Counted from the stretch's first letter, positions 11,641-27,011 are shown. The stretch: 64,000 nucleotides of DNA from Polydactylus sextarius (GCA_016801845.1 CM028914.1:7820501-7884500); one strand, 5' to 3'. A program made the numbers and translations. The notes: generated from the sequence alone by a model not told the origin.

Positions 11641-14109
11641 AAAAAATTGACTCTTGACTCTTGATGACTCTTGAAACATGACTCCTGATTATTAACGCAA
11701 AGAGCTTTAAGCTAATGCGTGTAAAGATGGACGACTGTGATTAAATTAACCAGCAAATATTCATCACCTGGAAAAACTAAGGTTCTCAATTCTCAGGTAC
11801 TTTACAAAGTATGTTGGATCATTACAACACAGAAAATGGGATTATTTTAATATTCATACTCACATAATCTCAATCTCTTAAAGCTTCATAAGTGGTTTAA
11901 AATCACACATCTCTTGGTAGTTGCATAATTAACCTGTTCTTCCTTATCTGGGGTTCCCCTGTAATCCCCACTGGTTTTGAGGAAATAAATTGCAACACCA
12001 AGCACTTTATTAGAAGCGTGCCACAAACACTAGGCTGTTCCTCCATTTGCCACTTGCAAGGCGTATTGTCTCCGACTGTTTCACATCACTTTTTGGAGAC
12101 TTGACAGCAGCACATTAATCTCCTGTTCTACCACAACCATAATTCATCTTTGGGAGGACTTTTAAAAGTTTACAAGGACTTTTGCTTTATACAATTATGC
12201 TGTAGTCAGCCATTAGAAGATGGTAAACTGTGGTCAGAAAGGAATGCACATGGTCAGCAACAATACTCAGGCTGTGGATTTCAAACAAACCATGATTCAT
12301 TGGTATTAAGGGAGCTAGAGTGAGGCAAGGATACATTCCCTACACCATTACACCACAATCCCTCTTCTGGACTGTTGATAAAATCCATGTTGGTTTCTTG
12401 TATCTGCATGCTTCCACAGGAATGAAGATAAACTTTTCTAGTCCTCAGCTAGAGTCCTCAGGAACCTGTCCTTTCTTATTTCTGATCTTGGCTGGAGAGG
12501 AATGTCATCTGCTTTTATTGTAGCCAATCCAGGAAGTGGCTATCAGAGTTACTTCCTGTTATTTTGGACTGGCCATTCTCCCATGATCTGCATTTTTCCA
12601 ACTATGACACCCTAAAAAAATCTATAGAAACTAATGCTCAACATCACATGCTATATCAACTGCGGCTGCTGATGTAATGTGATAGATTTACAGTAAATTC
12701 AACACCAACTTGCTGTCTCATGTGACTTCACTCACACCTCTTGTTCTTGTTCAATTCATCATCTGCCCCTCATGAAATAAAACTTGGTATATACTTCAGG
12801 CAAATGGGAAGCATTCATACAGTACATTTCCACTGCCTGCTTCCCCCCTTTATCAGATCAGACCACTACATGGTGCGACACTCCCACCTACACACCCCTT
12901 AACCAGCTGGATGGTGGTTTTTCTCTGGAAAGGAATGAAACTCCACAAGGATGAGGGTTATTTTAAGGCAGCAGACTGGAGCCTGCCCTGTGATCCTCAT
13001 GGAGATGACATCGACTCCATGACAGACTGCATAAAAAAAAGCACAAAGCAACAAATTTATGTGTGAACAACTCCACCCACACTTTAAGAGCAACATTCAA
13101 AAAAGACCGGTCAGGGCAGTAACATGATACTTGATTTCAATGACAGCTTCATTGTATGATTTTAATTTTGTTGCTTCCAAGAGAAGTAGTTTGCACCACA
13201 ACGCATCAGAACACTTGCAGCTGCAGCCCTTTGTCCAAAACACAAAGAGATGTTTTGCAGCTGCAATGCATTCTGGTCTATTGGCTTCGTTCCCGGCTGA
13301 AATCTACTTGTGTCTCATATACAACCCATTTGGTGGTAATGGATATTATTGACAGTTAATGTGAAATGGTTATCCTGTAAAGAGACAGTTGATAACAGTT
13401 CTGTTACAGCAGCGGTAGAGACAGCTTAGCATGACATGGTGTTGCTTATTTTTTGGGAAAGACAAACAACAAATCCACATACTTCCCATTTGATCTGGTA
13501 TTTTTCTGGAGTATTTTACCCTTATTTTATGGTATATTACTATATATGGTATATAGTATATGTTAGATTACTACTCTAAAAACATTACAGATGAACACCT
13601 AGTTGAGAAATTTTGGATTATATGTTAAAGTACTGGTTTAAAAACAGTCAAAGTTAAATACACCGATGATATCAGTATTATAATAGGTTGATAATATTTT
13701 ATTTCTTGAGTGTAACCTCCTACAACTCTTTAAAAAATGCCCTGAAGAAAGAACAGATAACTGAAGAAGTATGATTTATTGCTTTCTGGAGACTGGCTTG
13801 TACAAAAAAAGGGAACTGACTTTCTTTTAAAGCAACGATCATCTTGATCATGTAAAACACTTACTGAAGAATTATAAAGTTCTAAAATACTCCCGTTGTT
13901 ATTTATCAAATGGGGATTTAAAGTGTGCTTTAATGGGGATTTGAAAACCAGTGAAATGTGGCAGCCAGAACAAACAAAGAGTAACTTTAGTCGTTAAGTT
14001 ATTTTATTAGGTTGTCTAATGTCAGTCCAACAAGTTTGGTGGATTTATTCACAGATATGCAGACACACAATGCATGCAAAATGAATACATTTGTTTTTAT
14101 TTCTTGTAA

Positions 14110-14340
14110 AATAAGCATGACTACCCTAGGGATCCAGCTTTGTTCCAGGGTCATTGGGGTTTGGAACTGATTCCAATTGACTGTAGGCCAGAGCAGGATA
14201 CATCCTGGTGCGTAGTTTGCTAATCTATCATAAACAGACATTCATTTTATGAGTCACTATTTCACCTAACCCAAATGTTCTGGACTGTGGGAAGAAGCTA
14301 GAGTCTATAGAGTCTCATAAATATGGAGAGAACAGGTCTA
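14110..14340 (-). repeat. Degraded L2/SINE-like interspersed repeat
   Basis: The segment contains TTCTGGACTGTGGGAAGAAGC near 14278-14298 and TTGGAACTGATTCCAATTGAC near 14160-14181. These are diverged forms of the GGACTGTGGGAGGAAGC and AATTGGAATCAGTTCCA signatures shared by a very widespread vertebrate non-LTR repeat tail. It is not coding, and its ends are approximate. Confidence 0.5.
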
Positions 14341-15894
14341 TATATGAAACATATCACCTGACAAATGAAAAGCACACAAGAGAAATGCTACCATGAAAGG
14401 TGTAGTTTTATTTTAACACACAGAAAACAGCAGACACATTGTTTATCACTTGTTACGTTTCATTTAATGAGTCTTTCTCATCACAAATCTATTTTAACTT
14501 TCAAATACTTCTGTGGAGTAGCAAATGAATCATTCATAAAACAAACCAAAGCCTGGTTGATGCCAAGCTACAATATGTTAAGCATCTGATAAAAGCAATT
14601 GCACATTCATAACATGTTATATACTACTCTATAAAATCCTCAGGGCAAAAACAGTCAAATTAATCCATGTAAAAAAGCAAACTGTATTACAGTTAAATGT
14701 TGTATGAACTAAACCTCAATACACTTTCATTGACAGTTAATGAATTCATCACAAGAGGTTAGTTACCTAGACTTGACAAACTGGCAAAACCATTAAAAAG
14801 GAGATGCAAAAGATTGTTCCGACTACAGACCACAACTTTACTTCATCATGTAGTCATGTTTTGGTCCTGAATTCCCACAAACTGTCTCCATCTTTGTTTG
14901 TTTACAGACAGTCTTCACTGTGCTGTTTCCTTTTGTTCGTGAGTTGCAGATGTAGAGACGTAAAAGCAGCAGGACTGTAGATTGTTACTGTAGAAGAGAA
15001 AACGAGAACAAATGATTTAAATTCTTGTATTTTTATATAGAAAATATTACATTTTTTTGTTACACACATACTTTTTTTCCTTTCCACTTCAGCGTGAGAA
15101 GCATGTAACATGAAAGCATGTGTTGCTACGGATGAATCAGGAAAGACAGAAAGTTTGAGGAAATTGCAAAAAAGTAAAACAAACAAAAAGAAAGAAAGAA
15201 AATAAAAAGAAAAAAGAGTTGATTTCAATAAACCAAAAATTGGGTTGCAAGTTATTTTATTCTGTTGCTGTAGACAACATTCCTCACATTAGTAACCACT
15301 AAAAATAATAATGGCACCATAAATCTATTATAAACTCAGATGTCAAACATCAGAGAGGAGTTGTTACACTTTAAAAGGGGCTGATTTATGACATTAGAAT
15401 TTTATTTAAAAAAAATCTACTCATGTAGTACAACCTTTAATGAACAAAAACAGATATTATGTTGCTATGACTGTCCTTGTTTTTTTTTTTTTTCATCTCA
15501 TTTATTATTTTTTTAGAAACAGTACCAGCAGGTAAGCCTAACAACATTCACCTGTAGGCTTACAAATAATAATTAAAGTATTGATAAATAGGTCCAGCTT
15601 TATTCCAAGTCTTGGACGCTAAAGTTAGGCATCGCTCTGCTATGGCGACGGTCAGCTTAGTTGTATTGTCATCATTTGAACAATTATGCATCAGAGTGAA
15701 TCAGTAAAATAAGAAAAAAACACTTTAACACTGTAGGTATAATCTGACACGGCAATAGTGTCCTTACTGTTTAAATCCTATGAAATTAACAAAATGGTCT
15801 GCCCATTTTGATTTTAGTTTTTTTATTGTGAATCTTAAATTGTGTATATGTGTGTGTGTCATATCGCTTGAAGTGCCTAAAAAATTGCAACAAT

Positions 15895-15928
<34 letters not shown>

Positions 15929-16033
15929 CATATAATATGAATTATAATACATTATTTAATATTTAAAAAACATAATATTTTAATATTTTAAATTCAACAA
16001 ATGCCAAGAAAAATTCAAATTAATTCCATTCTA

Positions 16034-16323
<290 letters not shown>

Positions 16324-17613
16324 ATAGATCTATATATCTATCTATCTGATCTATATATGTATACATGTATGTATATCTATTTATTTATCATAACACATGT
16401 ACAAGCATACATGCTCACAATATAACTGTTTTCACTGTTTTAATTTTTTTTTCCTGCTTCAGCCAACAATTGCTGACTCTGCTTAATGTCAAGAACAATG
16501 TTTAATTTCATAGTTAACTGACTCTCCAGGAAATATTATTATTATTGTTAGGAACATGATACTTATGATATACAAACATGTTTATAAATCTTTTTTTTTT
16601 TTCGGAGAGTAAATCAGCAGGATTTGTTGCTTTACTAGACACTTTAAAGTTTTATTTTATATCATTTTACACTAATACACTGATGCACACAAGATTCACA
16701 CAAGAGGATCTTAATCTGGACAAAAACTCCAAACATAAACAAAACATAAACTGAAATTTATGTTCACACTCAAATTTAACTTTACTTAAATCTAACTGCA
16801 GAACAAGGATATAAATCTACGACGGCAAATTCAGTCACGCAAACAAAGGTCAGTGAAGAAGGAAGTGTCTCGCCTTCTTTTCTAAGAGTACGTCAGGAAA
16901 GACACTGCCTACATACTCCAAACTACTTGGACCTGAGGCAAAAAAACAAACGACAGTGCTGATGACTGATGGATGTGTCGGCGGTATCAGCTTCTGCAGC
17001 TGTTTCGTCTGGCAGCCAAGTATTGTCACAAGCATCCAGTTAATTCACTGCCTCCCTTTATAAACCCTCTTTTTCCTCTCTGTCAGATGGTATTACATTC
17101 TAATTTTCTCTATATAAAAAATATTTCAGCATTGGAGCAGTATGTTTTTGACACTGAGTGAAACATTTAAACCATCTCGGGTACATAACTGATGGAAATA
17201 TTCTTGTCAACAAGACGAGACGAGACGTTCCCACAAATTTGAGGGTATAAGAATGAATACTCTATGAAATCAATTCTAACAAACAGGGATAACATTGTCG
17301 GCATCCGTGGTCATGAAGAAACATGTCATCTGCTGTTACTCACTAATGTGTTTTATGGAGATTAATGGCACAGAGGAAAAAGATGCACAAGCCTCTGGTT
17401 ACACTGATAACGTTTTTAGTAGTATAATCGATTTTTGTCTTTTTTCTTGTCTTTTTTAATGAGATTTGCTGACAGCAAGAAGGCCTTCTATTCTTCAAAT
17501 CTACTGTATCTACACAATGAAAAGAATATGGCGGCTAATACAACGGGTGCCCAGGATGTTTGAGGAAGGTGTGGTGTTCAGGTAGATACGACAATTCCCT
17601 CCCATACCACTAA

Positions 17614-17615
17614 AG

Positions 17616-17645
<30 letters not shown>
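17614..17645. repeat. Poly-A tract
   Basis: More than 30 consecutive A residues, followed by a short (GT)n at about 17677-17694. It could be the tail of an old retroposed element, but no element body is clear. Confidence 0.7.
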
Positions 17646-17646
<1 letters not shown>

Positions 17647-18143
17647 CCATAAAAGGAAATAGGCAGTGAGGGGTAAGTGTGTGTGTGTGTGTGTGGTGCA
17701 TTGAGGGAACAAACACAGATATCTCTGGTGCTTTCCACTGACAAGTAGAAACATTTCAATAATACAACATGTGAGTCACGTTAAACTGTAGATCGTCTGC
17801 AGTTATTTTTAATAGTTGTGAAATGACAGGACCCCTCAAGTGACATAACTTCCCCTGAAACCTTTACAGATACATACACACACCACAACAACAAGCAAGG
17901 TGGATGATTTTTAACTAGTTTCAATCTGTTGCGACTTACTGATATTACTCATATTTCAACATTGTGGTTTGCACTTTATTTTTCATTATGGTGCGAGTGT
18001 TTAATGTTTAAATTGAAATGACTGAATGTTTTTTTTTTTTTTTATATCATTCATGTTCTAAACTATGGTTCAGTCAAATGTTAAGGGCAGTCTCACATGA
18101 CAAGTCACATGATAACCCAATGTTTCCTATATCGTATTGCAAC

Positions 18144-18145
<2 letters not shown>

Positions 18146-18230
<85 letters not shown>
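18146..18230. repeat. (GT)n(AT)n compound microsatellite
   Basis: About 19 GT units followed directly by about 23 AT units. Confidence 0.95.
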
Positions 18231-18233
<3 letters not shown>

Positions 18234-19360
18234 ATGCTGATAGTGAATTCATCAGAAAAATGTTAGCTATATATTACACATATGATGTGTTTCTTTTTGC
18301 TAAAAAAGACAGACACTCTTGGATTGACTTTGCATTATGCAACTTTGTTATGGTTTCGGCACTAGTGGCGCTTGTTATGGAATGATTGTGGTTTGGTTCG
18401 AGGTCACAACACGTTTTCATACACAGAGAACAGTCTACATCCCCTAAATAACTAAACCTTAAGCCTAAATATGTGCTTAGATTTAACCACCTGTGAGATT
18501 CAGACTATAAATCTGTATTATAACATGACAATCCTCGTCTTGGTGAACAATGGATTTACAAAGCTGCACAGGAAGTGCCACACCGCCTGTAGAAAAAAAA
18601 AAATATAATGTCTTCTGGAGCTGTGAAGGAGAGTTGTGAAGTTGTGAAAAATGACTCAGGTGTCAGTATTTGACTAGATTTTTTTTTTACGTTCAGAGAC
18701 CACAAAGTAAAACCGATTTCCTGAGTTACAAACATGCAAACTAAACCTAAAATATTTGTAATATTGTATAACTACATAAGAATTTTCCAACTCTTGACCT
18801 TTATGTACACTGAACGATAAACTGATTGAAACAACTCAATTCAGTCCTGGCCTGCACTGGATCTTCTGACAGGGTATAAATTTTGTTCAAAAGTTCAAGA
18901 GTGTGTAGTCATAATGTATTGTCTTTATCTATCTTTATGGATTCAGAAGTTATAAATGAGAGTTGATGCAATAGTCACGAAGGAATATACTGAATGCATG
19001 TCGCGTCCTCCACTCTGACAGTTTGAGTTATAGTGTCATACATGTGTATGTGGGTGTACACGTACGTGTCTACTCGTCTGTCTGAAGTTGTCTTTTGTCA
19101 ACTCTTCTGAGTGTGTTTGTCTTGGCAGAGTAACAATATATGGAAACAAGTAAGACAACCAGGGGCTGTTGGTCTTATTAAAACAGATGTTCTTGTAACT
19201 GTGTCTGACACAACGTGTTTAGAAAATAAATAAATAAAGAGTCCGAGAGCAATACAGTGGAAAGTTTGTATTAATACTTAATTTGTATCAATTAAGTATT
19301 TTCAACAACTAAATGTTTCCAACTAAATTTAGTTTGAAATGGGTGTACAAAAGCCTTTTT

Positions 19361-19457
19361 AGAAGAGAAGAGAAGAGAAGAGAAGAGAAGAGAAGAGAAG
19401 AGAAGAGAAGAGAAGAGAAGAGAAGAGAAGAGAAGAGAAGAGAAGAGAAGAGAAGAG
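19361..19457 (+). repeat. (AGAAG)n pentanucleotide polypurine array
   Basis: About 19 near-perfect copies of AGAAG. All 97 bases on this strand are purines, giving a long homopurine-homopyrimidine tract. Confidence 0.95.
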
Positions 19458-20721
19458 CATTAAGCCTAAGTCTATTTCAGAGTTAAATGCTAAATAATTT
19501 GGCTTTTAGGCTTTAATTAGCATGTGTAATGTAATTTGATTCCTAGGTTTACGCTATCTCACGGTAAATATTCATGAAGTGGGAGTTTGCCCTTTGTTTG
19601 ACACTCTCTGGCAGGAAATAACATCATTCAGTACTGAAAAAAAGTTCATCTCACAGAGATGAAATTTTTTTTAAGTACTGAGCGACAACCATCTGTCATC
19701 TTAAAGCCACAGTTTAGCAGTTAAACACTTCTATGCGCTGTGCTAGTCTCACTCCTGTATTTCTATGTTTCTTTTCTTTCATAATATTGTAACCGTTGTG
19801 ACTTATACAAACAAATTAGCCACAAGTAGCTCAAGGCATGTTTTTTATAATGCTGCTTCTGTTAAAGATCTTGATCCTTGATTCTGATCACCCAAACCAT
19901 CTCCATTATGTCATTTATATGAATGTGTCCAAGAGGGGGTGGACATTCACAATATATTTGCTGTTGAACACAACACAATCCAAAGTGTTTACAAAGCTTT
20001 TTGATGATGAAATAAAACATGAGTGATTCATGTCTGAACTAGTGGAACATAAACACCTGTGTGTTACATGCAGCTATCACCTGTAGCCTTTTGAATATTT
20101 AATCTACCATTTTGAAGATATCGTGAATTACTGGGCTCCAAACCATCAAAATAAAAACATTTTATACAGTCAGCTCCATCAGAACTCATTTGTTCCCTGT
20201 GATCTGTGTATTTACATATCATAACACAGCCACTGGTCTGGAAAGTACAAACAGCAGTTGAAGAAACAGAGGTGTGTGACCTTATCCAGGTGTTTGTATG
20301 ATACTTGAGTAACACGAAAATAAGTTTGAACTTGAAAAAATTACATTAAACTGCTTTGTACATTTCATGCTACTTTATACTGCCACTACAGAGACAAAGA
20401 ACCGACAAAATGTGTGATTAGTTTATAGACTAAAGCAGTCACTGTATCTAAAGGATGCTTACATACTAATGCTTCACTAGAAATAATCTAATAATAAAGT
20501 AGCCCTGTGTGATAATATACCATGTGGCTAATAATAAGCATTTAAGTACATTTAGATGTAAAAGCTTGTTGTTGTTGTTATTGTGTGTCTAATTACAAGT
20601 ATGAGATTGAGAATTTATGGAACTTTTGATTGATTACACTTCATACTTGCTAATGCTGCTGCTTTCATTCAGTAACAGGCACCCATAGAGACGCATCTGT
20701 GACTAAAAAACAAGACACCAA

Positions 20722-20722
<1 letters not shown>

Positions 20723-20753
<31 letters not shown>
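20723..20753. repeat. (CA)n microsatellite
   Basis: About 15 CA units. Confidence 0.9.
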
Positions 20754-20754
<1 letters not shown>

Positions 20755-21775
20755 CTAAAAATAGGAAAATCCGAACAAACGTGGGCGTGCCGCTGTTTTA
20801 ACTAGGCCATGGGGATAACAGTCAGTGTTCTCTATTAAAGTAACATTTGTCAAAATATTTTTCATAAGTGGAGGAATGACTAAAACATGAAACCAATGAG
20901 TTATTGTTATTGTTATGAGTTAGTTCTATAGAAGGTTGATTTTCAGGTTTGTAGACATCCTGTAACCGTTCCACACATAAAGCACGTGAATGAATGGATG
21001 CAGACAGTAAAATTTGGTGATATAACAATAATAACAATAGCAAGAGAAATTATTTCAAGTAAATATCCCAATCCCATCTGTCTTTAAGCCTGCACAGGTC
21101 ACTAGTCTTATTACATTGTCATTGTCAAACAATTTAAGTTCACTGTGGGACAAAGAGTACCAGTTGAAATAAATGTGTGTTTAGAATGGATGCACATTAT
21201 TTGAGTGAGCTGTGCTTTTTTGTTATAAAAGATGCAAGCAATTAATGTGTCTCAGTGTAGTTAAGTTCAATCAATCTCTAAAACTAGAAGTATAGCCGTG
21301 TTGTTGTTTACCTCCACCGACCAGTCATGCTGCAAGAATAGTACTGAATAATAGCTGGAGAGGTATTTTCCGCCTTCGACCCATTTTGACATTTATCTGT
21401 AATCCTTAAATTATGGTGTGTTTGGTGAAGGTCAGAGACCATGACGACTGATAAACCAAAATCTAATCAGCAGATATTTGCCTCCAAGTGAACTGTGAAG
21501 GGATTCCCTAGTTACACTCCGATAATATCACATTCAAGATACTAAAGGCTCAGAGCCAGAACTATGGGTCACATTAATTTCACAGTCTCTGTTAAAGCAA
21601 GTGAGCTTGAACAAAGTATACTAGAGTGACTGTACTGACTAAAAAAGACAAACAGCAACCCCAATGGCCATGTACCAAGTAACATCTGTGATGGTTTAAA
21701 TTTAACTTTCTCTGAGGTAAAATGTGAATGAACACACCACACGACATGGTTAGAAATGTGTGGGCAAGAAAGGAA

Positions 21776-21816
21776 TTATATATATAATATATATTATATA
21801 TATATATATATATATA
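21776..21816. repeat. Interrupted (AT)n microsatellite
   Basis: Short runs of AT broken by AATATA interruptions. Confidence 0.85.
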
Positions 21817-22373
21817 AAGGTAAGTAAGAACATCGTTGGCATCCACAGCGTAGTCCGACGTGTTATTATACAGCTTTATATTTGAATGGTATCAACCTTG
21901 AAAATAACAAAATTTGTGGGTGTTAATTGGAGTAAAGAAATAGTAGATATGGCACCTTCTTGGACTGCCTGTTGTGGATGTTTTACAGATTTAATGCCTC
22001 ACTCAAAACTTTGCCATCTACAAACCACCAACACACATTATTGTCTGCAGTTACACATTAGTTTCACTATGACTAGTGCAGCGAGGCAACGGAGGCCTGT
22101 TGCAGTGAACACCCCAAAAACTCTCAACAGTCACAACTGATAAAATACATTTAACTATTTAACTATTTTGAAGATTATGAGCCAGGTATATTTTCTTATA
22201 GTGTAGTTGTATAAAGAGAGGGATTTTGCTGTTATTTGACATATCTAATCACTAAGCTACTAACCAATAAATTAATAACATAGATCAAGGTTTAACCATG
22301 GTTACGTTCACTGATACCGAAACAGACGAAACAGACTGAAACAGATTTAATTAAGGTGCATTATGGGTACACT

Positions 22374-22482
22374 TGTGTGTGGGTGTGTGTGTGTGTGCCT
22401 GAATGAGATAAGGAGGGAGGGAGACAGATTATATCTGTGTGTGTGTGTGTGTGTGTGCGCGTGAGAGAGAGAGAGAGAGAGA
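22374..22482. repeat. (GT)n and (GA)n microsatellites
   Basis: Two GT runs (about 22374-22397 and 22436-22457) and a GA run (about 22464-22482). Confidence 0.85.
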
Positions 22483-23587
22483 GGACTGGTTATTAATCTG
22501 ATGCTGATTTACAGAAAATACCTGAGCTGTCTTTTACTGTTTACTACTAAAAAGGGAAGGTGGGAACTTGCAGGTTAGGAAGATACCAAGCTATATGTAC
22601 GCAGGTTTCCCAAGCTGTTCACTTGGGATTTAGTTTCAATATGTATCACCAACACCCTAATTCGGTTTATTGGTTTGACTCAGAAGACAGTAGAACTGTG
22701 TCCTCTTGTTGTGACTGGTTGTGTTCATTCAGGCATCAATGTCTTTGTTAATTTAATTTCTGGACTTTGTTCATGTGAAAATTTTTAATAAATTGAAAAG
22801 AAGTGAAAGAACTGCCATCTCAACTCAACAAAACAAAACAGCACTGAAGTGTAATAGTGAAACTATGATAAATGTTGATGTGCTTTGGATTGATGGGTCA
22901 AGGTTGTAATCACTTACAGGCAGACCTTTGCGATACCCTGCAGCTGTGGCTACTTTGTGTTAAGATAATCGAAAATTTGAATCCATGCCAACCTCTTTAC
23001 CATAAGATTAAGTGTAATTTTAAATTCAAATTTTCCCAATGACAACCAATTACAAAAGGGTTGTTGAGATTTTACGCTAATTTCTTTTTGTCAGTTGAAA
23101 ACAATCTCAAAAACTGAATCACTTCTGTTTACAGCTGAACTGTAGAAAATGATCTACGCTTATGTTTTGTGCCACCTTGTTTATTGAAATTCAATCTGAA
23201 GAAAAATGAATGAAACTGGTCCAGTGTATAATTGTTGATTGTTGATTGTGCACCCACAACAGTAATACGGGCTGCTCCTTCTATTGTCTTCTAGCTGAGT
23301 TTGATGGTGACATGTTTTTTGCACGATGAGCGTTGTAGTCCACCACGTGGTCTCACACAAACCCTAAACCGTCACAAAACCGTCACAAAACAAAACTCTC
23401 TTGATGTCAAAAATGATCTTTAAAATTCACAAATATCATATGTTAAAACCATAGCACATTTTAAACGAGACAAAAAAATAATTTTTATCTCTCCATTTAT
23501 CTTTCTTGTTCATAATTTTTACGACCATAGGTCCTATGGACCGGAAGCAGATGGGCGTGACTGATACTCACCATTCCTCAAGACATG

Positions 23588-23930
23588 TAGGGTTGCCAAC
23601 CGTTCCGTAAAATACAGATTTGTCCCGTGTTTGGAAGATAAAAGACGTGTTGTGTATAGAATACATACGGAATGCAATTTGTTCTAAATTTCTGACAGTC
23701 AAGTCATTACAAAAACCATGACATAAAATTCCAGATTAGACGAGCAATGAAGATCTGTTTGAGGTAAAATGAACCCTCCTCCTCTGTGTCAGCCAGGCCT
23801 TCATTTGTTTGTCTCACATTTACTGTCATCATCACTATCAAACTGAAAATACGCAATTCTAATTGGCTGTTTGTGTATCATAGCAAACTCCGCCGTTCCT
23901 TATTTTCAAATCAGAAAGGTGGCAACCCTA
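23588..23930. mobile_element. Small non-autonomous DNA element with inverted ends
   Basis: TAGGGTTGCCAAC at the left is mirrored by GGTGGCAACCCTA at the right. Further in, CCGTTCCGTAAAAT pairs with CGCCGTTCCTTATTTT read on the other strand. The unit is about 343 bp with no coding frame. The only possible target duplication is TA, and the 8-mers outside do not match, so the superfamily is unresolved. Confidence 0.5.
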
Positions 23931-25078
23931 ACTGAAATGAGTTCATGAAACTTTGTTTTTTACACTCTCTTTGAATATCGTGAAATAAAGATGATTTGCC
24001 TTTTTAAGATACTTAAAAGAGGTGAAAACATTTCTTAAATTCTCCAAATAAGAGGGATCAATGGACAGAAGGTTGTGATCTAAAACTCAGAAGAACTCCA
24101 TTAAGAAAATCAGAGAAAGATTTAGTCAAACATGACTAGACTAACCATAGTAGTAAATGTAAAGTAGCAATGACATAATCCCCAAATAAATAGATGAGTG
24201 TTTACAAAATTAAGACTACTATCTTTTTGCAAAGAATTAGGGGAATACATGTTGGCTGTTAATAGTTCAACACAGCTGAAGGGGGATTTTGTACTTTTGA
24301 CCCAGTCACATTCATTTGACAACAATAGTTGCTAGTTAACATTTCAGATTACGGTTTAACACATAAAACAATCTCATAAAACCTGATACATTGCTCCAGA
24401 GTATCTGAGCTTCTAGCCTCAAAAAGTATATATAAAAGTCAGCCCTACCTCCACTAATACACACACAAAACAATGTGACATCTAATGTAATTTTTAATTA
24501 ATTACACTCACAGGCGCCAATTGCAGTTCAGTACTTCTACTTTTGATTGTTGTAAACACATTGCACACACTTAAGTACTTTTTTTTACTCGTTTTACTGA
24601 AGTAACAGAACTTGTAATGGAGTTTTTTTTAACATTCATGTTTAAAATAATCAAATTTTGTTTGGTTCGTACACTTGTGTAAACAGGAATGGCCTGGTCC
24701 AAATCCATAAATGTGAGAGCACAAACTTGTGCGTGGGTGGGTGAGTAAATGTGGGAGAGCATTGCAGGTGTGGCTGCGAGAGATATACAGACAGACAGGG
24801 GCAGAGAGAGAAACAGATTGGGGCAGAGAGAGAGAGAGAAACAGAGAGGGAGCGAAAGAGAGAAGTCAGCTGACTTTCTGGAAAGACCAAAGCAGTGAGT
24901 CTGTCAACACTGCATGCTGGTCATGCCCGGGTGTGTAACTCTGCGTGTGTGCGTGGGTGTGGGGTGACATGGCCAAGTATGTGGGCTAGAAGTATTTGGG
25001 AACTTATAAAGCAGGAAAAAAGAAGGAAAGAAGAAGACTGTTCTTTCAAGTTAGCTGATTTTACTGGAAAGGCCAGAG

Positions 25079-25079
<1 letters not shown>

Positions 25080-25114
<35 letters not shown>

Positions 25115-25125
25115 TTATCATACCT

Positions 25126-25182
<57 letters not shown>

Positions 25183-25202
25183 ACACAGACACACACACAC
25201 AG
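25080..25202. repeat. (CT)n ... (CA)n microsatellites
   Basis: CT run at about 25080-25111 and CA run at about 25129-25202, split by a short unique stretch. Confidence 0.95.
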
Positions 25203-26029
25203 CAAGGGTGAATGCCATATAATAGCAGATTGGCATGGTGCCTGTACTTGACCGCCACTACATCAAGAGAAGCAAAAACATGCAGGTGTAACAGGCAGCA
25301 GCTGAATTTTGATAAGCCACTAATCTTATCCAAATGTACACTTAATAGCTATAACACGGTGCAGAATTATAGATTTGAAATAACACGTTAGGTTTCAATA
25401 ATCTCATGACTCAACCAAGTAATGTTCTACGAAAGATTTTTCTTCACTACGAGACTGTTGTGTTCTACTACCTTCAATACATACTGCTTTTTTTATGTTG
25501 TTGTTGTGGTGGTGGGGGTGGTGTGAGTATATGAATGCACTTTACAGTTCTTAGGTGACAAGTCAATGTATATTACTTCCTTCCTGAAAATCACACCTGT
25601 TACTGAGTTTTTTTATCTTGAGTGGTCAACCTACTGACTTAAACAATAGCGGGGCTGGTGAAATTTCTGCCATAAATTATGAAGTTGAGTAAGTTTTGTA
25701 GAACCTAAACAACTCAATGCTGTTGTAGTGACTGCAAATAAGTGACAAAAATGTATCTGTGCTTTGGAAGTAAATCTGCTTAATACTGAAACAAAGCTAT
25801 AGCCTTATTACCTCGGCACAGGCACATACACAGTATTAGGGTAATGTACTGTAGATATACATCCACACATAATATCCACAAAAACTGTATTAATTAACAT
25901 CTCTCACTTACTACCTCGCTCACTCCTATTCCCTGCATATGTCAGTGGTTTGATTTTACAGTTGGTATTTATGGTCCATGGCAGTTTCATAGGCCATGAA
26001 GTGCTGAGATAAAAGCACCAAGAACAAAC

Positions 26030-26210
26030 AATTAAGATGCCTTGGCAGGGTACACCCTCAACAACTGCCAGCTTGTCACAGTCCGAGCCACATATAGACC
26101 AAAGACCAAACATATAGGTCACATACAGACAAACAACCATTTGCATGCCCTACAGGCAATTTAGCATGCTCAATTCACCTATCCCCCCAATGCATGCAAT
26201 GTAATTCTTA
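26030..26210 (+). repeat. Degraded L2/SINE-like repeat, second copy
   Basis: The segment reads GCAGGGTACACCCTCAACAA, then ACAGACAAACAACCATTTGC, then GGCAATTTAGCATGCTCAAT. These are diverged versions of the CAGGGTACACCCTGGAC, ACAAACAACCATTCAC and GGCAATTTAGAGT signatures of the same widespread vertebrate repeat seen at 14.1-14.3 kb. Not coding; ends approximate. Confidence 0.55.
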
Positions 26211-26885
26211 ATGCCGGGACTGATTCAAGTCACATACATATAATCACCTATCAACTAAAAAAAAATCAATCAGATCTGCTGTGGGTGTGGCAACAGGTGA
26301 GTTGAATTGAAAAGTCATAGCAACAACAGCAAAAACAGGAACACAAGAGGTAAACAAAGGCTTTTTAGAATGATCATGCAGGTTATAACACAATTTTCAA
26401 CTATTTATGTTCTCAGGTATTTTCATGATGCTGGGAACAACTGGGAATTTTCCCCTTTTGATTATTACCTCATGTAACATTTGTTTGCCAACGAGATTAC
26501 ACTAAATGAGCGGAACCTATGTGCACTAAACTTGATGGAGAAGTGAGTGACGGTTCAGCAAAAACCCCACTGAACTTTGGGAAGGATCCAGTAATTTATA
26601 CAATTATTTTCTTAACATTGCCAGAGGGTGAGGTTATAGTGATCTACAAATTTGGATAAACTGGATCTAAATTCAGCAAAAACCGTTGGCCTTGGCAGAG
26701 ATATTTATTCCTTTCTGGTACTAAAATGTATATTCTTATTGTTATTGTTTGTACTTGCCGCTTATGTGATGAAGTGTTGACCTTACCTCACCTTAGTAGT
26801 AGATCAAACAGATAACAGCATGCCAAGTTAACTCCCACCTTTAGTGTAGTTTGGAGATTGTTACACAACAACATCCAGTTTTCCG

Positions 26886-27011
<126 letters not shown>

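Noticed and set aside
24895..25333. Overlapping open frames on both strands rich in Thr-His or Cys-Val
   Set aside because: Generated by (CT)n and (CA)n repeats; open on both strands, as repeats are.
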